Positions 1-10,795 are shown, counted from the first letter of the stretch. The stretch is DNA of 64,000 bases from Petaurus breviceps papuanus (GCA_028583685.1 JAMXIF010001178.1:1616328-1680327); one strand, 5' to 3'. Notes: generated from the sequence alone by a model not told the origin. Program-made: numbers and translations.

Positions 1-406
1 ACTTGATGTCTCATGCCTCTACTGCTGATGGCAAGCCTTTTAGCTATTCTTCACACATCACCCATCCTCCTTCCTGCCTTTGCCTTCACATCATGTCAGG
101 GAAGTGATGGTAACTATTTAACAACCAGCTCCCTGAAAACCAGGACTTAGTTTTAAGTTTAATCCTCATTGTTAACACTTTCTCCATCACTTTCTTAGGT
201 TTAGACAATCAACAAAACAATAAATTGGGGCCTGATGTGTAGTATTTGCCCATTTCCAAAGTATAAATGTTCTCAATGAAAATTTAACAAGAATTTAATA
301 ATTTAACAAAAATTCAACAGTATCAGCGGGCTTCCACACCCTCCTGGCTGCCCTCCGTGCCTGTCATGTCCTCCCTCCTCTCCTCCACCTCCTCAAATTC
401 CTAGTC
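1..406. other. No gene seen; AT-rich unique sequence
   Basis: I see no open frame of note and no repeat that I recognise in this stretch. It ends at the first hAT-type MITE. Confidence 0.5.
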
Positions 407-517
407 CAGGGTGGGGAGCCTGTGACCTCAAGGCCATCTGTAGCCTGAATCAAAGGGCTGCACTTGAGGACCTAGAGGGCCACAGGTGGTCTCGAGGCTG
501 CAGGCTCCCCACCCCTG
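407..517. mobile_element. hAT-type MITE, short copy (family 1)
   Basis: The ends are inverted repeats: the left end begins cagggtggggagcctg and the complement of the right end begins caggggtggggagcctg. The flanking octamers tcctagtc and ttcaagtc match at 6 of 8 positions, as expected for an old hAT 8-bp target duplication. It is an internally shortened relative of the copies at 29085-29284 and 37040-37222. No coding capacity. Confidence 0.65.
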
Positions 518-643
518 TTCAAGTCTCTCTCAAGGCCTATTTCAAGTGCTCTTCATAAGGCCTTCCTAATGCTTCTGGCAGTGAGTGCCTCCCCTTGCCC
601 ATTAACTTCTATTAATTTTGCATGTATCTTATATATCCCATAT

Positions 644-890
644 TTGTTGTCATTCAGTTGTTTCAGCAGAGTCCAATTCCTCATGACTCCATTTGGGGTT
701 TTGTTGGCAAAGATACTGGAGTGGTTTGCCATTTTCTTCTCCAGCTCATTTTACAGATGGGAAAACAGACAAGCAGAGTTACGTGACTTGCCCAGGGTCA
801 CACAGCTGCCTATTAAGTGTCTGAAGCTGGATTTGAACTCACCAAGTCTTCCTGATTCTAGGTCCTGTGCTCTGTCTACTGCATCACCTT
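644..890 (-). mobile_element. SINE-R, near full length
   Basis: Reading the plus strand, the RTE-like tail comes first (gatactggagtggtttgcca at about 711-730). The MIR-like middle follows, then the tRNA-like head at 830-890 with a diverged B-box (gatttgaactc). It is inserted in L2. Confidence 0.85.
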
Positions 891-905
891 GAAGCCTCTG
901 TATGC

Positions 906-993
906 CTATATATATATATATATAATAACATATATATATATGTTTTCTGTCCTTGGAGGGGAAGGACTGTTTCATTTAAACACACACACACAC
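906..993. repeat. AT and AC microsatellites
   Basis: Two short dinucleotide runs, (TA)n at about 906-942 and (AC)n at 980-993, lie within the L2 3' end. Confidence 0.9.
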
Positions 994-1065
994 ATTCCCC
1001 ATACCTAATACAATACTTAGCACATAGTAGGTGTTAATGAAAGCTTACTGATTGGTGGATAATCT

Positions 1066-1690
1066 AAATTCAGTATCTCTTTCCAGAACATAGATCAGTG
1101 CTCTGCACAAATTGAATAATAAGTGTTTATGTGTCCTGTTCTACTACAGCAGTGAAGGTGAGGTAAAGGTGAGGGCAGTGTTGAGATTTGCCCAGCTTCC
1201 CTTGTTGGAGAGTTGATTGTCCTTCCTGTTTTTTTACCTGACTCACCAGGGTAATAAGAGAATTTCATTAAGAAAAATATGAGCTTTCTGAGTTCAGCTC
1301 CCCTCCCCCCATATGCACAGGAAGAGAAAAAAACATCATTGGGGACTGAGAGCAAATGCCACTTAGATGCGCTATCGTTTGCAGGATAATTATTCAAGCA
1401 ATTACTCAAGTTACCCTATTAACTCAGTTGTGGGGAGGGGGTGGAGCCCAAGCTGGACCAGAAAATCCTAGCTCATTCATCAAACAGGCAAGGGTGAGGC
1501 AGGCATCCAGTTTAAGCCTCTTGGCAGATTTTAAAGCCGCACTTCCCTCTTTACTTCCAGACGATAGGTATGGAGAAAAATCCAGGCCTCTGGCCCTGAT
1601 CCCTCTTGAGGGATGTATAAAGGTCATCTGTTACATGTCATTCCTTTAAAACTTCTGAAATTCTTGCCCCTTAATCATGGTGAAAAGAGG
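1066..1690. other. No gene seen; unique sequence
   Basis: No repeat recognised. Two short overlapping frames on opposite strands have no recognisable protein similarity and no exon-like boundaries. Confidence 0.5.
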
Positions 1691-1860
1691 CCTTCGCCAG
1701 GAGTCAGGATTCTGTCTTTCTAGTTCCAGGTTTTCTGCTAACTCTCTGTGGGACCACAAGTAATTTGCTTCCCCTCTCTGAGCCTCAGTTCCCCATCTGT
1801 AAAATGAAGGACCAGATATTCTTTGAGAGACCTCTAAGATCTGACATTTCACATTTTAAG
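1690..1860 (+). mobile_element. MIR SINE
   Basis: The CORE-SINE phrases are present, including 'gagcctcagttccccatctg' near 1781-1800 followed by gtaaaatgaagg. Confidence 0.7.
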
Positions 1861-1913
1861 ACTGCTTCCAGCTCTCCAGATTCTGTAAATCTCTGACTCT
1901 AGTCATCCTTCCA

Positions 1914-2110
1914 CTCAACAAGTATTTAAATTATTCCTGCGTATCCCTCACAAACCAGGGAAGATACAAGAATGAATGAATGAAAAACATTAAATAAATG
2001 CTTATATGTGCTAGGCATTGTACTAGGCTCTAGACACACAGACACACTTTAAGGATATAACATGAGGAGACAGCATAGTAGTGGCCAGGGAAGGATGACC
2101 TCTAAGGGGT
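1914..2110 (-). mobile_element. L2 3' end fragment
   Basis: The complement of the L2 terminus (aataaatgcttatatgtgct at about 1994) appears here, next to a small TGAA repeat at 1973-1984. Confidence 0.6.
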
Positions 2111-2430
2111 GGCCATATGGTAATCGAATAATGTACCTTTCCAGAAGCAATGAACAGATTTGATTGATCTGAGTTTTCAGAGCAGGAGGTGGAAGCAGGG
2201 GTTGTGAGGTAGGGGTAGTAGGGTATGTAGGCATAACAGAAAGTCAGCAGGTGTTGGAGGGGTGTAGGGGGGTGGGGTTGGCTAAGAGTAATTAGCTCTC
2301 AAAAATCAGCAGGGGCTCAGGGCAGGAGCCTGAGGTTCCACTGGGATGGTGCAAGGAGAGTCAGACTGAACAACAACAAAATCAATAAATGCTTGTTGAT
2401 TGGTACATCATGCTTCACTTACGATAATAC
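2110..2430. other. G-rich sequence, no gene seen
   Basis: No recognised repeat. The plus strand has G-rich runs at about 2180-2280. It could be worn L2 on the minus strand, but I cannot show it. Confidence 0.4.
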
Positions 2431-2650
2431 TTCACATTTCTAGAACTCTTTGTTTATAGAGTGTTTTCTTCACAACAACTTGCTGACTTAGGTGATGTGA
2501 ATATTAACCTCAATTTATAGATAAGGGAATTGAGGCCCCGAACCAGAGAGCCTCACCCATGGTTACACAGTTAGTGTCCAATGCAGGATTCATTCCTGGT
2601 TCTCTCCTGTCTCCAGGTTTCAAGTCCTTCTCATTGCGCACTACATCTGT
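2430..2650 (-). mobile_element. MIR SINE
   Basis: An antisense MIR: 'atagataagggaattgaggc' is the complement of the core, and 'ggttacacagttagtgtcca' comes from the tRNA-like half. Confidence 0.75.
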
Positions 2651-2664
2651 ACCATGATAACTAT

Positions 2665-2855
2665 ATCATTTTGAAGCTGGATGAGACTGCAAAGGTTACT
2701 TAGTTCAAGTTCCTTCATTTTACAGATGAGGAAACTGAGGCTGAGAGGAAAAGTGACATGTACAAGATTATACAGTGGGTTAGTAGTATACAGAGTTAGA
2801 ATTGGAAACCAGGTGTTCGTGTACTTTCCATGGCTCCATGCTGCCCCTGAGGTCT
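2665..2855 (-). mobile_element. MIR SINE
   Basis: A second antisense MIR directly after the first. It carries 'cagatgaggaaactgaggct' at about 2722. Confidence 0.8.
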
Positions 2856-3190
2856 CTGGCCAGCCTTCCCAACAACTGAAGGGCAGGCAGCTTGGCTGTG
2901 ATACTCTCTTTGGAGGAGTATCAAAGAAAACATGTGTTGCCGATGGATTCTCCAGAGCCCTTCAAGATTGAGGTTGGAACAGCTTATGCCCCTGGAATGC
3001 CATGTGAGAAATTAGAGCAGAGTTGAAATGTAGTGGCCAAGTCATCCTTCCTTTCCTCTGAATTCTTTTATTATTGATGAAGACAGTCTGCACCACACTT
3101 ACATAGAGAACAGTGCAGAGGAATTTATAACCAGACTTATTGGTCTTGGCTTCCCAGCTAGACCGTAAGCTCTTCAAGGGTAGAAGAACC
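2856..3190. other. No gene seen
   Basis: Mostly unique sequence. A short stretch near 3150-3180 resembles the L2 phrase about 'gtaagctcttcaagggtaga', too short to call. Confidence 0.4.
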
Positions 3191-3340
3191 CTTGATGGAG
3201 AATCAGTGGATGTGGGTCCCAATCTAGCACCACTCCTGTGTGACTCTAATAGGTCAATTTCCTTTTTCTGAGCCTCAGTTTCCTCATCTAAAAAATTAAA
3301 GATTAGATCACATAAGGTCTCTAAATCTTATGATCCAATA
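3190..3340 (+). mobile_element. MIR SINE
   Basis: The sense core 'gagcctcagtttcctcatct' lies at about 3270-3289, with diverged flanks. Confidence 0.7.
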
Positions 3341-3375
3341 ATTTTTACTTTCTCTTGAGTGTTTTCACTACAGCT

Positions 3376-3595
3376 GCTGCACCCCATTTGGGGTTTTCTT
3401 GGGGAAGATAAGGGAGTGGTTTGCTGTTTCCTTCTCCAGCTCATTTTATGAATAAGGAAACTGAGGGAAATGGGGGCAAGTGACTTGCCCAGGGTCACAC
3501 AGCTAGTAAGGGTCTGAGACCAGATTTGAACTCCTGAAGATGAGTCTTCCCAACTCCAGGCCCAGCACTCTATTCACTGTGGCACCTAGATGCCC
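3376..3595 (-). mobile_element. SINE-R
   Basis: RTE-like tail, MIR-like middle and tRNA-like head (cactgtggcacctagatgcc at the right end) are all present. The extreme 3' tail is missing. Confidence 0.85.
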
Positions 3596-4277
3596 AATGA
3601 GTGCCTACTGAGCGCCAAATATCCTGGAAAGCAGTGGGAATGCAAAGATAAAACTGTAAAATCTGAGATTATGGTTTAGTGAGGGGAGACAACATATACC
3701 TAATTTGGGGAGAAAGGCACTAGAAAGAGGTCCTTGAGCTAAATCTTGAAGCAAACCATTGTTTGTTTGTATTGTATTGTGTTGTTTGGGATTGCAAAAG
3801 ATGAAGGTGAGGAGAGAGAGTATTCCAGGCATGGGGGAAAGCCAGTGCAAAGAGCTAGGATGCCATGTGGAAAGAAGAGGAAGAAAGCCAGTTTGGCTAG
3901 ACCATAGTCTTTGTGGAAAGAAGTATAGACGTATGGAAGGTAGGATGGAGTCATGTTGTGAAGGACTTTAAGTGCCAAATAGAGGAGATAATACTTGATC
4001 ATAGATGTAATAGGGAGCCCCTTGGAGTTTACTGACAACAGGAACACAGTCAGGGCTGTCCCTTAGGAAAATCCTGTTGGCAGCGATGAAGAGGATGGAT
4101 TGAAATAGGAAGAAACCTGAGCCAGGGAGAATAGTTAGGAGACAATTGGTGAGAACTGATGGGGTCGTGGACTAGGTTGGTGGATATGTGAGTGGAGAAA
4201 ATGGAACAAATACCATAGATGCTGTTGAGATAGAATTGGAAATATTTGGCAACTGATGGGATAAGTTATGGAAAGAG
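3596..4277 (-). mobile_element. L2 LINE, 3' part of the ORF and UTR
   Basis: Read on the minus strand, this gives C-terminal L2 protein remnants such as YLALKVLHNMTPSYL followed by degraded 3' sequence. L2 is a CR1-clade LINE; here it is 5'-truncated and not coding. Confidence 0.75.
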
Positions 4278-4410
4278 TGCTAGGTGATACAGTGGATAGA
4301 GAATGGCCCTAAAGTCAGGAGGAACTGAGTTCAAATCCAGTCTCAGACACTTACTAGCTGTGTGGCCCTGGATGAATCACTTAGCTCCATTGCCTCCAAA
4401 AAAAAAAAGA
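4278..4410 (+). mobile_element. SINE-L with A tail
   Basis: tRNA-like head (gatacagtggatagagaatg), B-box region and an 11-A tail at about 4398-4408. It is inserted into the antisense L2. Confidence 0.8.
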
Positions 4411-4560
4411 GTAATGAAAGACCCATGTTAGAATCCTTCCTCTGATAGATACTGTGTAACCATGGGCAAGTTCCAGTAGCTCTGGTCTTCAGGTTCCTCA
4501 TCTACAAAGTGGTAACAATACTAATGATAGTATCCACCCCATGGGGCTCTTGTAAAGATA
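4411..4560 (+). mobile_element. MIR SINE
   Basis: Diverged sense MIR, with 'aggttcctcatctacaaagt' at about 4491. Confidence 0.6.
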
Positions 4561-4802
4561 TTTTCTTTTGGGACAGGATGAGGATCGTCCCTACGGTTTC
4601 ACTGTTACAGGGAACTGTATGAAGTTGGAGAAATTTCTTCTTTCTTGGAAGGTCAGCGCTTCTTTGACAACTTACAGTCTTAGGGAATCCAGTGTGCCAC
4701 ACCTTATATGATATGACTTGAACCTATGTGTCACCAGCCTTGAGGCTGGTTCTCTATCCTCTAGGCCATGTGGCCCCTCTGAAGTGAACATGAAATAATA
4801 TA

Positions 4803-4845
4803 GGGTGTTTTAAAAGTCTTAGTGCAGCTTATGTTGGTAAATGGA
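4803..4845 (+). mobile_element. End of a mariner-like MITE
   Basis: The sequence tagggtgttttaaaagtctt followed by agtgcag resembles the terminal repeat of the element split at 9529/16874. Only one end is recognisable. Confidence 0.45.
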
Positions 4846-4969
4846 TTGCAAATATTTAAACTCTCTATATAAATGTCAGCTCGTTTGTTATTCTAGTTCT
4901 GATGCTCCTCCTTTTAGGTTTGTGGGTCTCTTTCAGCTCTTACATTTTAACTTTTAAGTCCCACCTTGC

Positions 4970-5400
4970 AGCGCTAATATTCTATGTGCTTCTTACAATT
5001 TTTTATACATGGCATTCTACCTCCTTTGCCCTGTCTGTCCTCCAAGCCTAGAATATTCTCCCTTCCCACCTTCATCTGTTACAATCCCTGACTTGCTTCA
5101 AGACTCAGATCAGGTACTTCTTTCTTTTTCTTTTGGGGGGGGGGAAGGCAGGGCAATTGGGGTTAAGTGACTTGCCCAAGGTCACAGAGTTAGTTTTGTG
5201 TTAAGCATCTGAGGCCGGATTTGAACTCAGGTCCTCCTGACTCCAGGGCCGGTACTCTATGCACTGTACCACCTAGCTGCCCCAAGGACCTCTTTCTACA
5301 TGAAACCTTTCCTAATTTTCCCAACTGCTAGTGCTTTCCTCCCCAAATTATCTTGTATATGCCTATATATGTATATGCCTCTATATTTTACTTGTAGAGG
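4970..5400 (+). mobile_element. L2 LINE 3' part, interrupted
   Basis: Sense L2 (phrases such as 'cctttcctaattttcccaac' after the interruption). It is split by SINE-L at 5124-5283, with a 14-bp flanking repeat that matches at 11 positions. Confidence 0.75.
5124..5283 (-). mobile_element. SINE-L inserted in L2
   Basis: Complete antisense copy with a T/G-rich tail on the left and the head 'ccacctagctgcccc' on the right. The target repeats are aggtacttctttct (5112-5125) and aaggacctctttct (5284-5297). Confidence 0.85.
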
Positions 5401-5589
5401 TTGAGAGTTCCATTCTCTCCTAAATTCAACCCATATTTCCATATAAAACTTTTTCAGCTCTAGGAAATGCTAACATTTAGGTTACTTTTCATAACATAAA
5501 ATTTCCATACTGTGGGAAAAAAAACTATCTGATATTTAGGCAGTACCTACAAATCACCCCAGATATTGCCCCCTCGTCCTCATAGAGGT

Positions 5590-5640
5590 ACCTGGTGTTA
5601 CCTGGCACACAGTAAACGTTTAATAAATGTGTTTTTATTC
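5590..5640 (+). mobile_element. L2 extreme 3' end
   Basis: A short L2 terminus (cacacagtaaacgtttaata) leads straight into the (TCCA)n array. LINE tails are common microsatellite seeds. Confidence 0.55.
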
Positions 5641-5648
5641 ATTAATTC

Positions 5649-5886
5649 CTCCATCCATCCATCCATGCATCCACCCATCCATCCATGCATGCATTCATCC
5701 ATCCATCCATCCATGTATTCGTCCACCTATCCATCCACGCATACACCCATCCATCCATGCATCCACCCATCCATCCATGCATCCACCCATGCATCCATCC
5801 ATCCATCCATCCATCCATCCATCCATCCATCCATCCATCCATCCATGTATTCATCCATCCATGCATGCATTCATCCATCCATCCGT
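5649..5886. repeat. (TCCA)n tetranucleotide array
   Basis: About 240 bp of TCCA units with variants (TGCA, CCCA, TGTA). Long open frames on both strands across it are low-complexity His/Pro/Ser or Trp/Met/Asp artefacts. Confidence 0.95.
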
Positions 5887-6570
5887 TCCTGTATTCATCA
5901 ATGCATTAATTCTACTAATTTAGTGTTTAGCCACCAAATTTTGCTCATCAAAATTCTGTTTCTTTGGAAATATTACCTGGGTTCAGGGTAGGAGGGTAGG
6001 CATAGTGATCCATGTCATCCTGTGCCCTTATTCTGGAAGGTTTCCCTCTCCCCTATTTATACCCCATGATTGTCAGCCTTTGGGGCAGATTGTATAGTAG
6101 GTAATATTTTCCGGAAATGAGGAGTGAGAGGCCTTTCGATTTGCAAGATTTATGGGCTCTGTCTCTCGGCAGGAACCAACACTCTATCACTTATAGGCAA
6201 GGTGCCTCGTCACTACCAGTGCACATATCCCCCTCTCCAGCCCCAGAGTGACCCTGATATTTAAAACCCTGGCTTCTAGGTAACGATGATAGATTGCTTC
6301 AGCCACTTCAGCAGTTCCAGCCACAGTTGCTGACAGAGGAGAGAAGGGAATGAAACCAATTGAAAAACACAGGGCAAAGGCTCCTGCTGTCCCTGCCAGC
6401 CTGAGTGGGGTCACATTGGAAGGGGAGAATTTATGGTGTTCTTTGGAGTTCAGTTTATTCTGATGTTTCATACATCAGACACCCTTTTATAAGACTGTTG
6501 TTAAAGAACAAGGAAATATTAGTATGACAGATTTACATTCTCTCAGGATCATTACTCTATCAATTAATTC
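5887..6570. other. Unique sequence, no gene supported
   Basis: The minus strand has a 94-codon frame at 6187-6471. I recognise no domain in it, and no promoter, splice or conservation evidence is visible. Confidence 0.5.
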
Positions 6571-6574
6571 AGTT

Positions 6575-6690
6575 TAGTGATTAAGAGATCATTGTGTAAA
6601 GGCACTGTGACAGGTGGACAGGATTGGAAGATGAAACAGTTCCTGACTTCAAGGAGCTTACATTCTACTGGAAACTTTCTAATCATTCTA
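6575..6690 (-). mobile_element. L2 3' end fragment
   Basis: The phrase 'cttcaaggagcttacattct' (about 6647) is the complement of the L2 'gagctccttgagg' region. The rest is badly worn. Confidence 0.5.
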
Positions 6691-7224
6691 TTGATCAAAT
6701 CTTCATTGAGCAGCCAACAAAAGAAAGGGAGGATAGGCTTTCAGCACATTCTCAAGGAAATTAGAATCCAGCTGGGGGGAGGGGAGATAAGATGGTGTTC
6801 AGAGGCACGCGATTTACTCATAGTAACCTGAATCTGTATACACTTGAGCCAGGTGTGTTTTAACAGGAGATTTCCTGCCCTAAACACTGTCAGCAAAGCA
6901 GTCCAAACTAAGAGAGGAGATCTACCAAGAGACAGAACTGAGGAAAATGGCCAAGGCTCTAGGCAACCGCACCTTTTGAAAGCATGGTTACACAGAAGAT
7001 TAAGAGAATGACATCTGTGTTATGGTTACCAGACCAGAATCAGTCAGAGAACGTCTGACAACACATGCCCCACAGTCTCTCCAAGACATTTTCATCATAC
7101 ATAATCACAACTGAAAATAGGCTCACCAGCCAATTTCACAAGGATAAGAGGATCAGAGATGCTTTAATTACTTACCGGTCCCTTCTTATTATTGATCAAT
7201 CAGGGAATGCCAGAGTGATTTGGG
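6691..7224. other. No gene seen
   Basis: Unique sequence with no recognised repeat and no frame of interest. Confidence 0.5.
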
Positions 7225-7404
7225 TTTAAAGGAACCTGGGGCCATCACCACTTTGTCCTGACCTATATCTTGCCATTGGACTCCAATGACTGGAGGATAA
7301 AGTGAGGCTGATGACTTTGAGCAGCTCTGCCTCAACTCATTTGCAAAATGACATCACCCTCCTGATGTCATTGGTCCTCTTTGAGAATGAAGGATGAACA
7401 AGTC
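7225..7404 (+). mobile_element. SINE-E
   Basis: A marsupial SINE with the phrases ggggccatcaccac and tcttgccattggactccaat. It ends 'gaatgaaggatgaacaa'. A reverse-oriented copy lies at 10571-10795. Confidence 0.7.
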
Positions 7405-7407
7405 CCT

Positions 7408-7735
7408 TCTTACACTGGCATTCGTAATTTCTTGTGACTCAATGATATTACATTATATTCATACTCTGTAAACTTATCTATTCCCCAATTGATCAACTAG
7501 ATTGTAAACTTATTAAGAGCTTACTTTCACTTTTTTTAATCCTTTGCATTTAGACTAGTGCCTCTAACACAATACATGCTTCATAAATGCTCGTTCATTG
7601 ATTGATGGGCACCCACATTGCTTACAATTCTTTGTCATCATAAAAAAAATGCTGCTATGAATATTTTGGTACATGTGGGATCTTCCTTTCTGTCCTTGAT
7701 CTCCATGGGGTGTATGCCTAGTAAAGTCACTTTAA
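7408..7735 (-). mobile_element. L1 ORF2 3' fragment, interrupted
   Basis: Antisense L1: 'tattccccaattgat' before the interruption and 'gctgctatgaatattttggt' after it. It is split at about 7497-7606 by an L2 3' end. Confidence 0.75.
7497..7606 (+). mobile_element. L2 3' end inside L1
   Basis: The phrases gattgtaaacttattaagag and aatacatgcttcataaatgc are L2 terminus. It is flanked by attgat on both sides. Confidence 0.65.
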
Positions 7736-7984
7736 AAAAAAAAAAAGATTAAACAGTTTTGTCAGACACTAGTGCAGAACACCAATGGCCAACAGACAGA
7801 ATAGGCCAAGTTGCAGGTTAAATGCCATTATCAACATTCCTTTATCTGATTGGGTAGGCAAATTTCCCCCATGTACTCTGACCAGTTGCCAAAAATTTTA
7901 TTTTTACAGGGTTGCTTTCAGTTCTAGGTCAGTGCTTAGGTAGGCCAGACATGACTGACTGCCTCTGGTCTAGCGTGTGAGGAC
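7736..7984. other. No gene seen
   Basis: After the 13-A run at about 7733-7745 the sequence is unique, with no recognised repeat. Confidence 0.45.
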
Positions 7985-8257
7985 AGAGAGGCAGTTTTCA
8001 GCTCAAAATAGAGAACTTCCTAAAAATTAGACCTTCCCAAAAATGGGAAGGGCTATCTTGGGTGTTAGCTCATCCTCACCGTCAACATTTAATGACTCCT
8101 TAGGAAATGTTATCAAGCATCTCATTCAGGTGTTCACTCAGAGGCTGACTGACCATCTGTCATGGATGAATATAGTAAAGATGCTTACATTAGGTGGGCA
8201 GGCTGAACTGTGGCATCTTGGGTCATTTCCAGTGCTGCAATTCTAAGATTCTGTGGC
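7985..8257 (+). mobile_element. L3/CR1 LINE 3' end
   Basis: Sense L3 terminus. It contains 'gactgaccatctgtcatgga' and ends 'ctgcaattctaagattctgt', the classic CR1-type 3' end. Confidence 0.7.
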
Positions 8258-8490
8258 TCACATGCCCTTATGCTCTAGGCTGAAGACCTGGGTTTGAATC
8301 CAGTCTCAGACACTTGCTAGCTATGTGACTCTAGGTGAGTCATTTAACCTCTGTCTGCCTCAGCTTCCTCACCCATAAAAAAAGGGATATTGATACCTGT
8401 GTCACTCACCTGACTGGGATGTTGTGTGAACTGAAAGAGATAATGCATGTAAAGAATTCTGCAAACTTTAAAACTATATTTAACTGTGAG
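8258..8490 (+). mobile_element. MIR/CORE SINE, near full length
   Basis: tRNA-like part (gacctgggtttgaatccagt at about 8287), core, and the 3' 'gataatgcatgtaaagaatt' segment. Confidence 0.75.
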
Positions 8491-8622
8491 TGACAATGCT
8501 GATGGATTATGGGCTCTTTGTATTCCCAAAGGGAGTAAATTAAAAAAAAAATTAATAGCCTAGAATTTGGTGCTGACTCCATGGATTTATACAAACTCCA
8601 TGGACTTGGACCTGACCACTTT

Positions 8623-8809
8623 GAGTCACAGAATCTCAGAGATGAAAGAAGCTTCGTAACCAACTTAGCCAATTCACACCTGAGAAAAGAACCTCTGCAA
8701 TATGTGTGTCTATGTATGTATGTGTGCGTGTAGATGTATGTGTGCACATATATACACATAGGTAGGTATGTCTATGTATGTGTGTATATATACATATACA
8801 CGTAGGTAT

Positions 8810-8854
<45 letters not shown>

Positions 8855-9173
8855 TCCTGCTCCTTCCCAAGCTGGCTCATTCTGCAATTAGCTGGCTCTA
8901 ATTAGGAAGGAGCTTTTCCTCAGCTCAAAGCTAAGTGGGTCTCATCATTTCTACTCAGTATTCCTGGATCTGTTCTCTGGAGTCAAGCGGAACAAGTCTA
9001 ATGCCCTTTTCAAATACTTGAAGACAGCTACCATGTCCTGCCTCACTCTTCTCTTTTCTAGGCTAAGCAGCCTAATTCCTTTAATTGAGTCTTATATGGC
9101 AGATGTTCCCCAATTTAGCAATAAAATTTTAAAATATGACATAGAACTCCACAATACTCCAGGTCAGATTGGG
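8623..9173 (-). mobile_element. L3/CR1 LINE 3' end, split by a microsatellite
   Basis: It begins as the complement of the L3 terminus (cacagaatctcagagatgaa). The TG/TA array at 8702-8851 interrupts it. It continues through 'tcaaatacttgaagacagct', the complement of the C-terminal AVFKYLK motif. Positions 9003-9164 reappear inverted at 10397-10567. Confidence 0.75.
8702..8851. repeat. TATG/TG microsatellite ending in (AC)n
   Basis: Mixed TATG and TGTG units, then a pure AC run at about 8814-8851, which has Z-DNA-forming potential. Confidence 0.9.
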
Positions 9174-9192
9174 GAAGATGATAGCAGGATGA

Positions 9193-9537
9193 TTATATAT
9201 GCATGCATGCATGTGTATATGTGTGTACATGCATGTATAGATAATACAGATATCATTCTATGTATATATACATCTCTGTACATGTTTAGATACTTATATA
9301 TGAGGCAGCCTGTGCTGCGTATGTGCACATATGTACATCTATGCATATGTGTGTAATATTCACACCTACATGTGTGCGTGTACATACATATCTATTTACA
9401 TATGTCTATCAGTGTATAGGCATATACCCATAGTTGTGTACATGTGTATATATGTAATACACATAGACATATACATATACACAATACACACTAATGTACA
9501 TATATTCACATATACACATGCATATATATGCAAGGTA
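9193..9537. repeat. Mixed TG/TA/CATA microsatellite
   Basis: About 340 bp of alternating purine-pyrimidine tetra- and hexanucleotides, much worn. Frames across it are low-complexity Tyr/Ile/Cys artefacts. Confidence 0.85.
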
Positions 9538-9600
9538 TCCTGAAAGTCTTAGGGCATTTTTAAACTTAAAACTTATAAGAGCTTAGAAGACTTTTGGAAC
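9529..9600 (+). mobile_element. Mariner-like MITE, left part
   Basis: It starts caaggtatcctgaaagtctt. The other end, at 16854-16874, is its inverted repeat (agacttttgggacaccctgc). The element was split by an L1 insertion. Confidence 0.6.
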
Positions 9601-10396
9601 AAGATGGCAGAGCCCAGTTGAACTCTGCCAACAATCTCCTCCTAACAACTTTAAAGAAACACATCAAATCAGACTCTGGTATGGTAGAACCAATAAAGGG
9701 TCAGGGCAAGATATTTTTCCAGCCCAGGATAACTTAAGAGGTTGGCAGAAGAGATCCATGACACCAGAATGGGGGGCAGTGGGAGCACATGTGGTGATAA
9801 GAACAGCGGTAGACTTTGGAGAGTGCAGCAGCAGCTTCAGGAGCTCTCAGTCCTGAGATGGTAAGGTGCTCAGACAACTGCTCAGAAAGTAAATATAGGG
9901 GACACTTTGCTGGTACTACCAGAATCAGGCACTGTTTGGCAACTCCATTGCCCATATGCAGTTCTGGGTCTCAGTTCCAGAGGGGAGAAGAGTGCTTATG
10001 GTGAGTCACAAGCGAGCTGGGCTCTGGTTGCAGTTCCAGGACAGATAGAAACACTAGCACTTGTGGCTGCAGGGGAGTAGGACCTCATCACAGTATAAGG
10101 GAAGAGAGGAGTACTAATGTTTTGGGCTTCAGGGGTACAGGGGCCCTTCCTGGGTAATGACTAGAGCACAGACCAGGCAATCAATGACAACATCTGTCCC
10201 AGGGTAACACCACTTTGGAATCACCAGAAACTTGCAGACTCCCAGAACTAGCTCTGAAAACAGTAGCATGAAAAAGATTGAAGGTTGGCCTCCCCACCCC
10301 AGGTGAGCAGAGCCAACTTTAATGTAAAGTTCAAAGTCAAGAAATGGGGGAGAAAAATGAGCAAACAATAACAAAAAGAACCTAACTATATAATTA

Positions 10397-10567
10397 CCTG
10401 GAGTATTGTGGAGTTCTATGTCACATTTTAGAATTTAATTGCTAAATTTGGGAATGACTGAGTTTAAGTCATATAAAGATCAATTGAAGGAATCAGGATG
10501 CTTAGCATGGAAAAGAGAAGAGTGATGCGGGACATAGTAGCTGTCTTTAAGTATTTGAAAAGGGCAT
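10397..10567 (+). mobile_element. L3/CR1 fragment inside the L1 5' UTR
   Basis: The translation resembles the CR1 C-terminus (SMEKRRVMRDIVAVFKYLK). It is the near-exact inverse of 9003-9164: the first 28 bases, starting acctggagtattgtgg, are identical. Confidence 0.7.
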
Positions 10568-10570
10568 TAT

Positions 10571-10795
10571 ATAGTGTTGTTGTTCATCCTTTGCTCTTGA
10601 AGACGACCAATGACAGCATGAGGGTGATGTCTTGACTTGCATGTGAATTGAATTTAAGTGAGGCAGAGCTGTGAAGTCGTCAGCCTCATTCTATCATACA
10701 GATCAAAAGTCCAGTAGTAAGACGAAAGTCAAGATGACTGGTGACAGCCCAGGATACAGTAGGTGACCTGAGTGCCTCAGATAAAATAAGACATG
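10571..10795 (-). mobile_element. SINE-E
   Basis: Starts gttgttgttcatcctttgct and runs to about 10795, the reverse of the copy at 7225. It abuts the L3 fragment, and both sit between the L1 5' UTR and ORF1. Confidence 0.7.

Larger units (their letters stand above)
526..1065 (+). mobile_element. L2 LINE 3' end, interrupted
   Basis: Diverged L2 3' sequence, ending in the typical 'cttagcacatagtaggtgtt' motif near 1015-1035. It is split by a SINE-R copy at 644-890 and enlarged by AT and AC microsatellites (906-942, 980-993). Confidence 0.6.

Noticed and set aside
5566-5991. 141-codon plus frame and mirrored minus frames
   Set aside because: They translate a TCCA microsatellite (His/Pro/Ser or Trp/Met/Asp). 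Several frames are open at once, as expected for a repeat whose units lack stop codons.
6187-6471. 94-codon minus frame with a hydrophobic stretch
   Set aside because: No recognisable family, no start context or splice evidence, and a length possible by chance in 64 kb.
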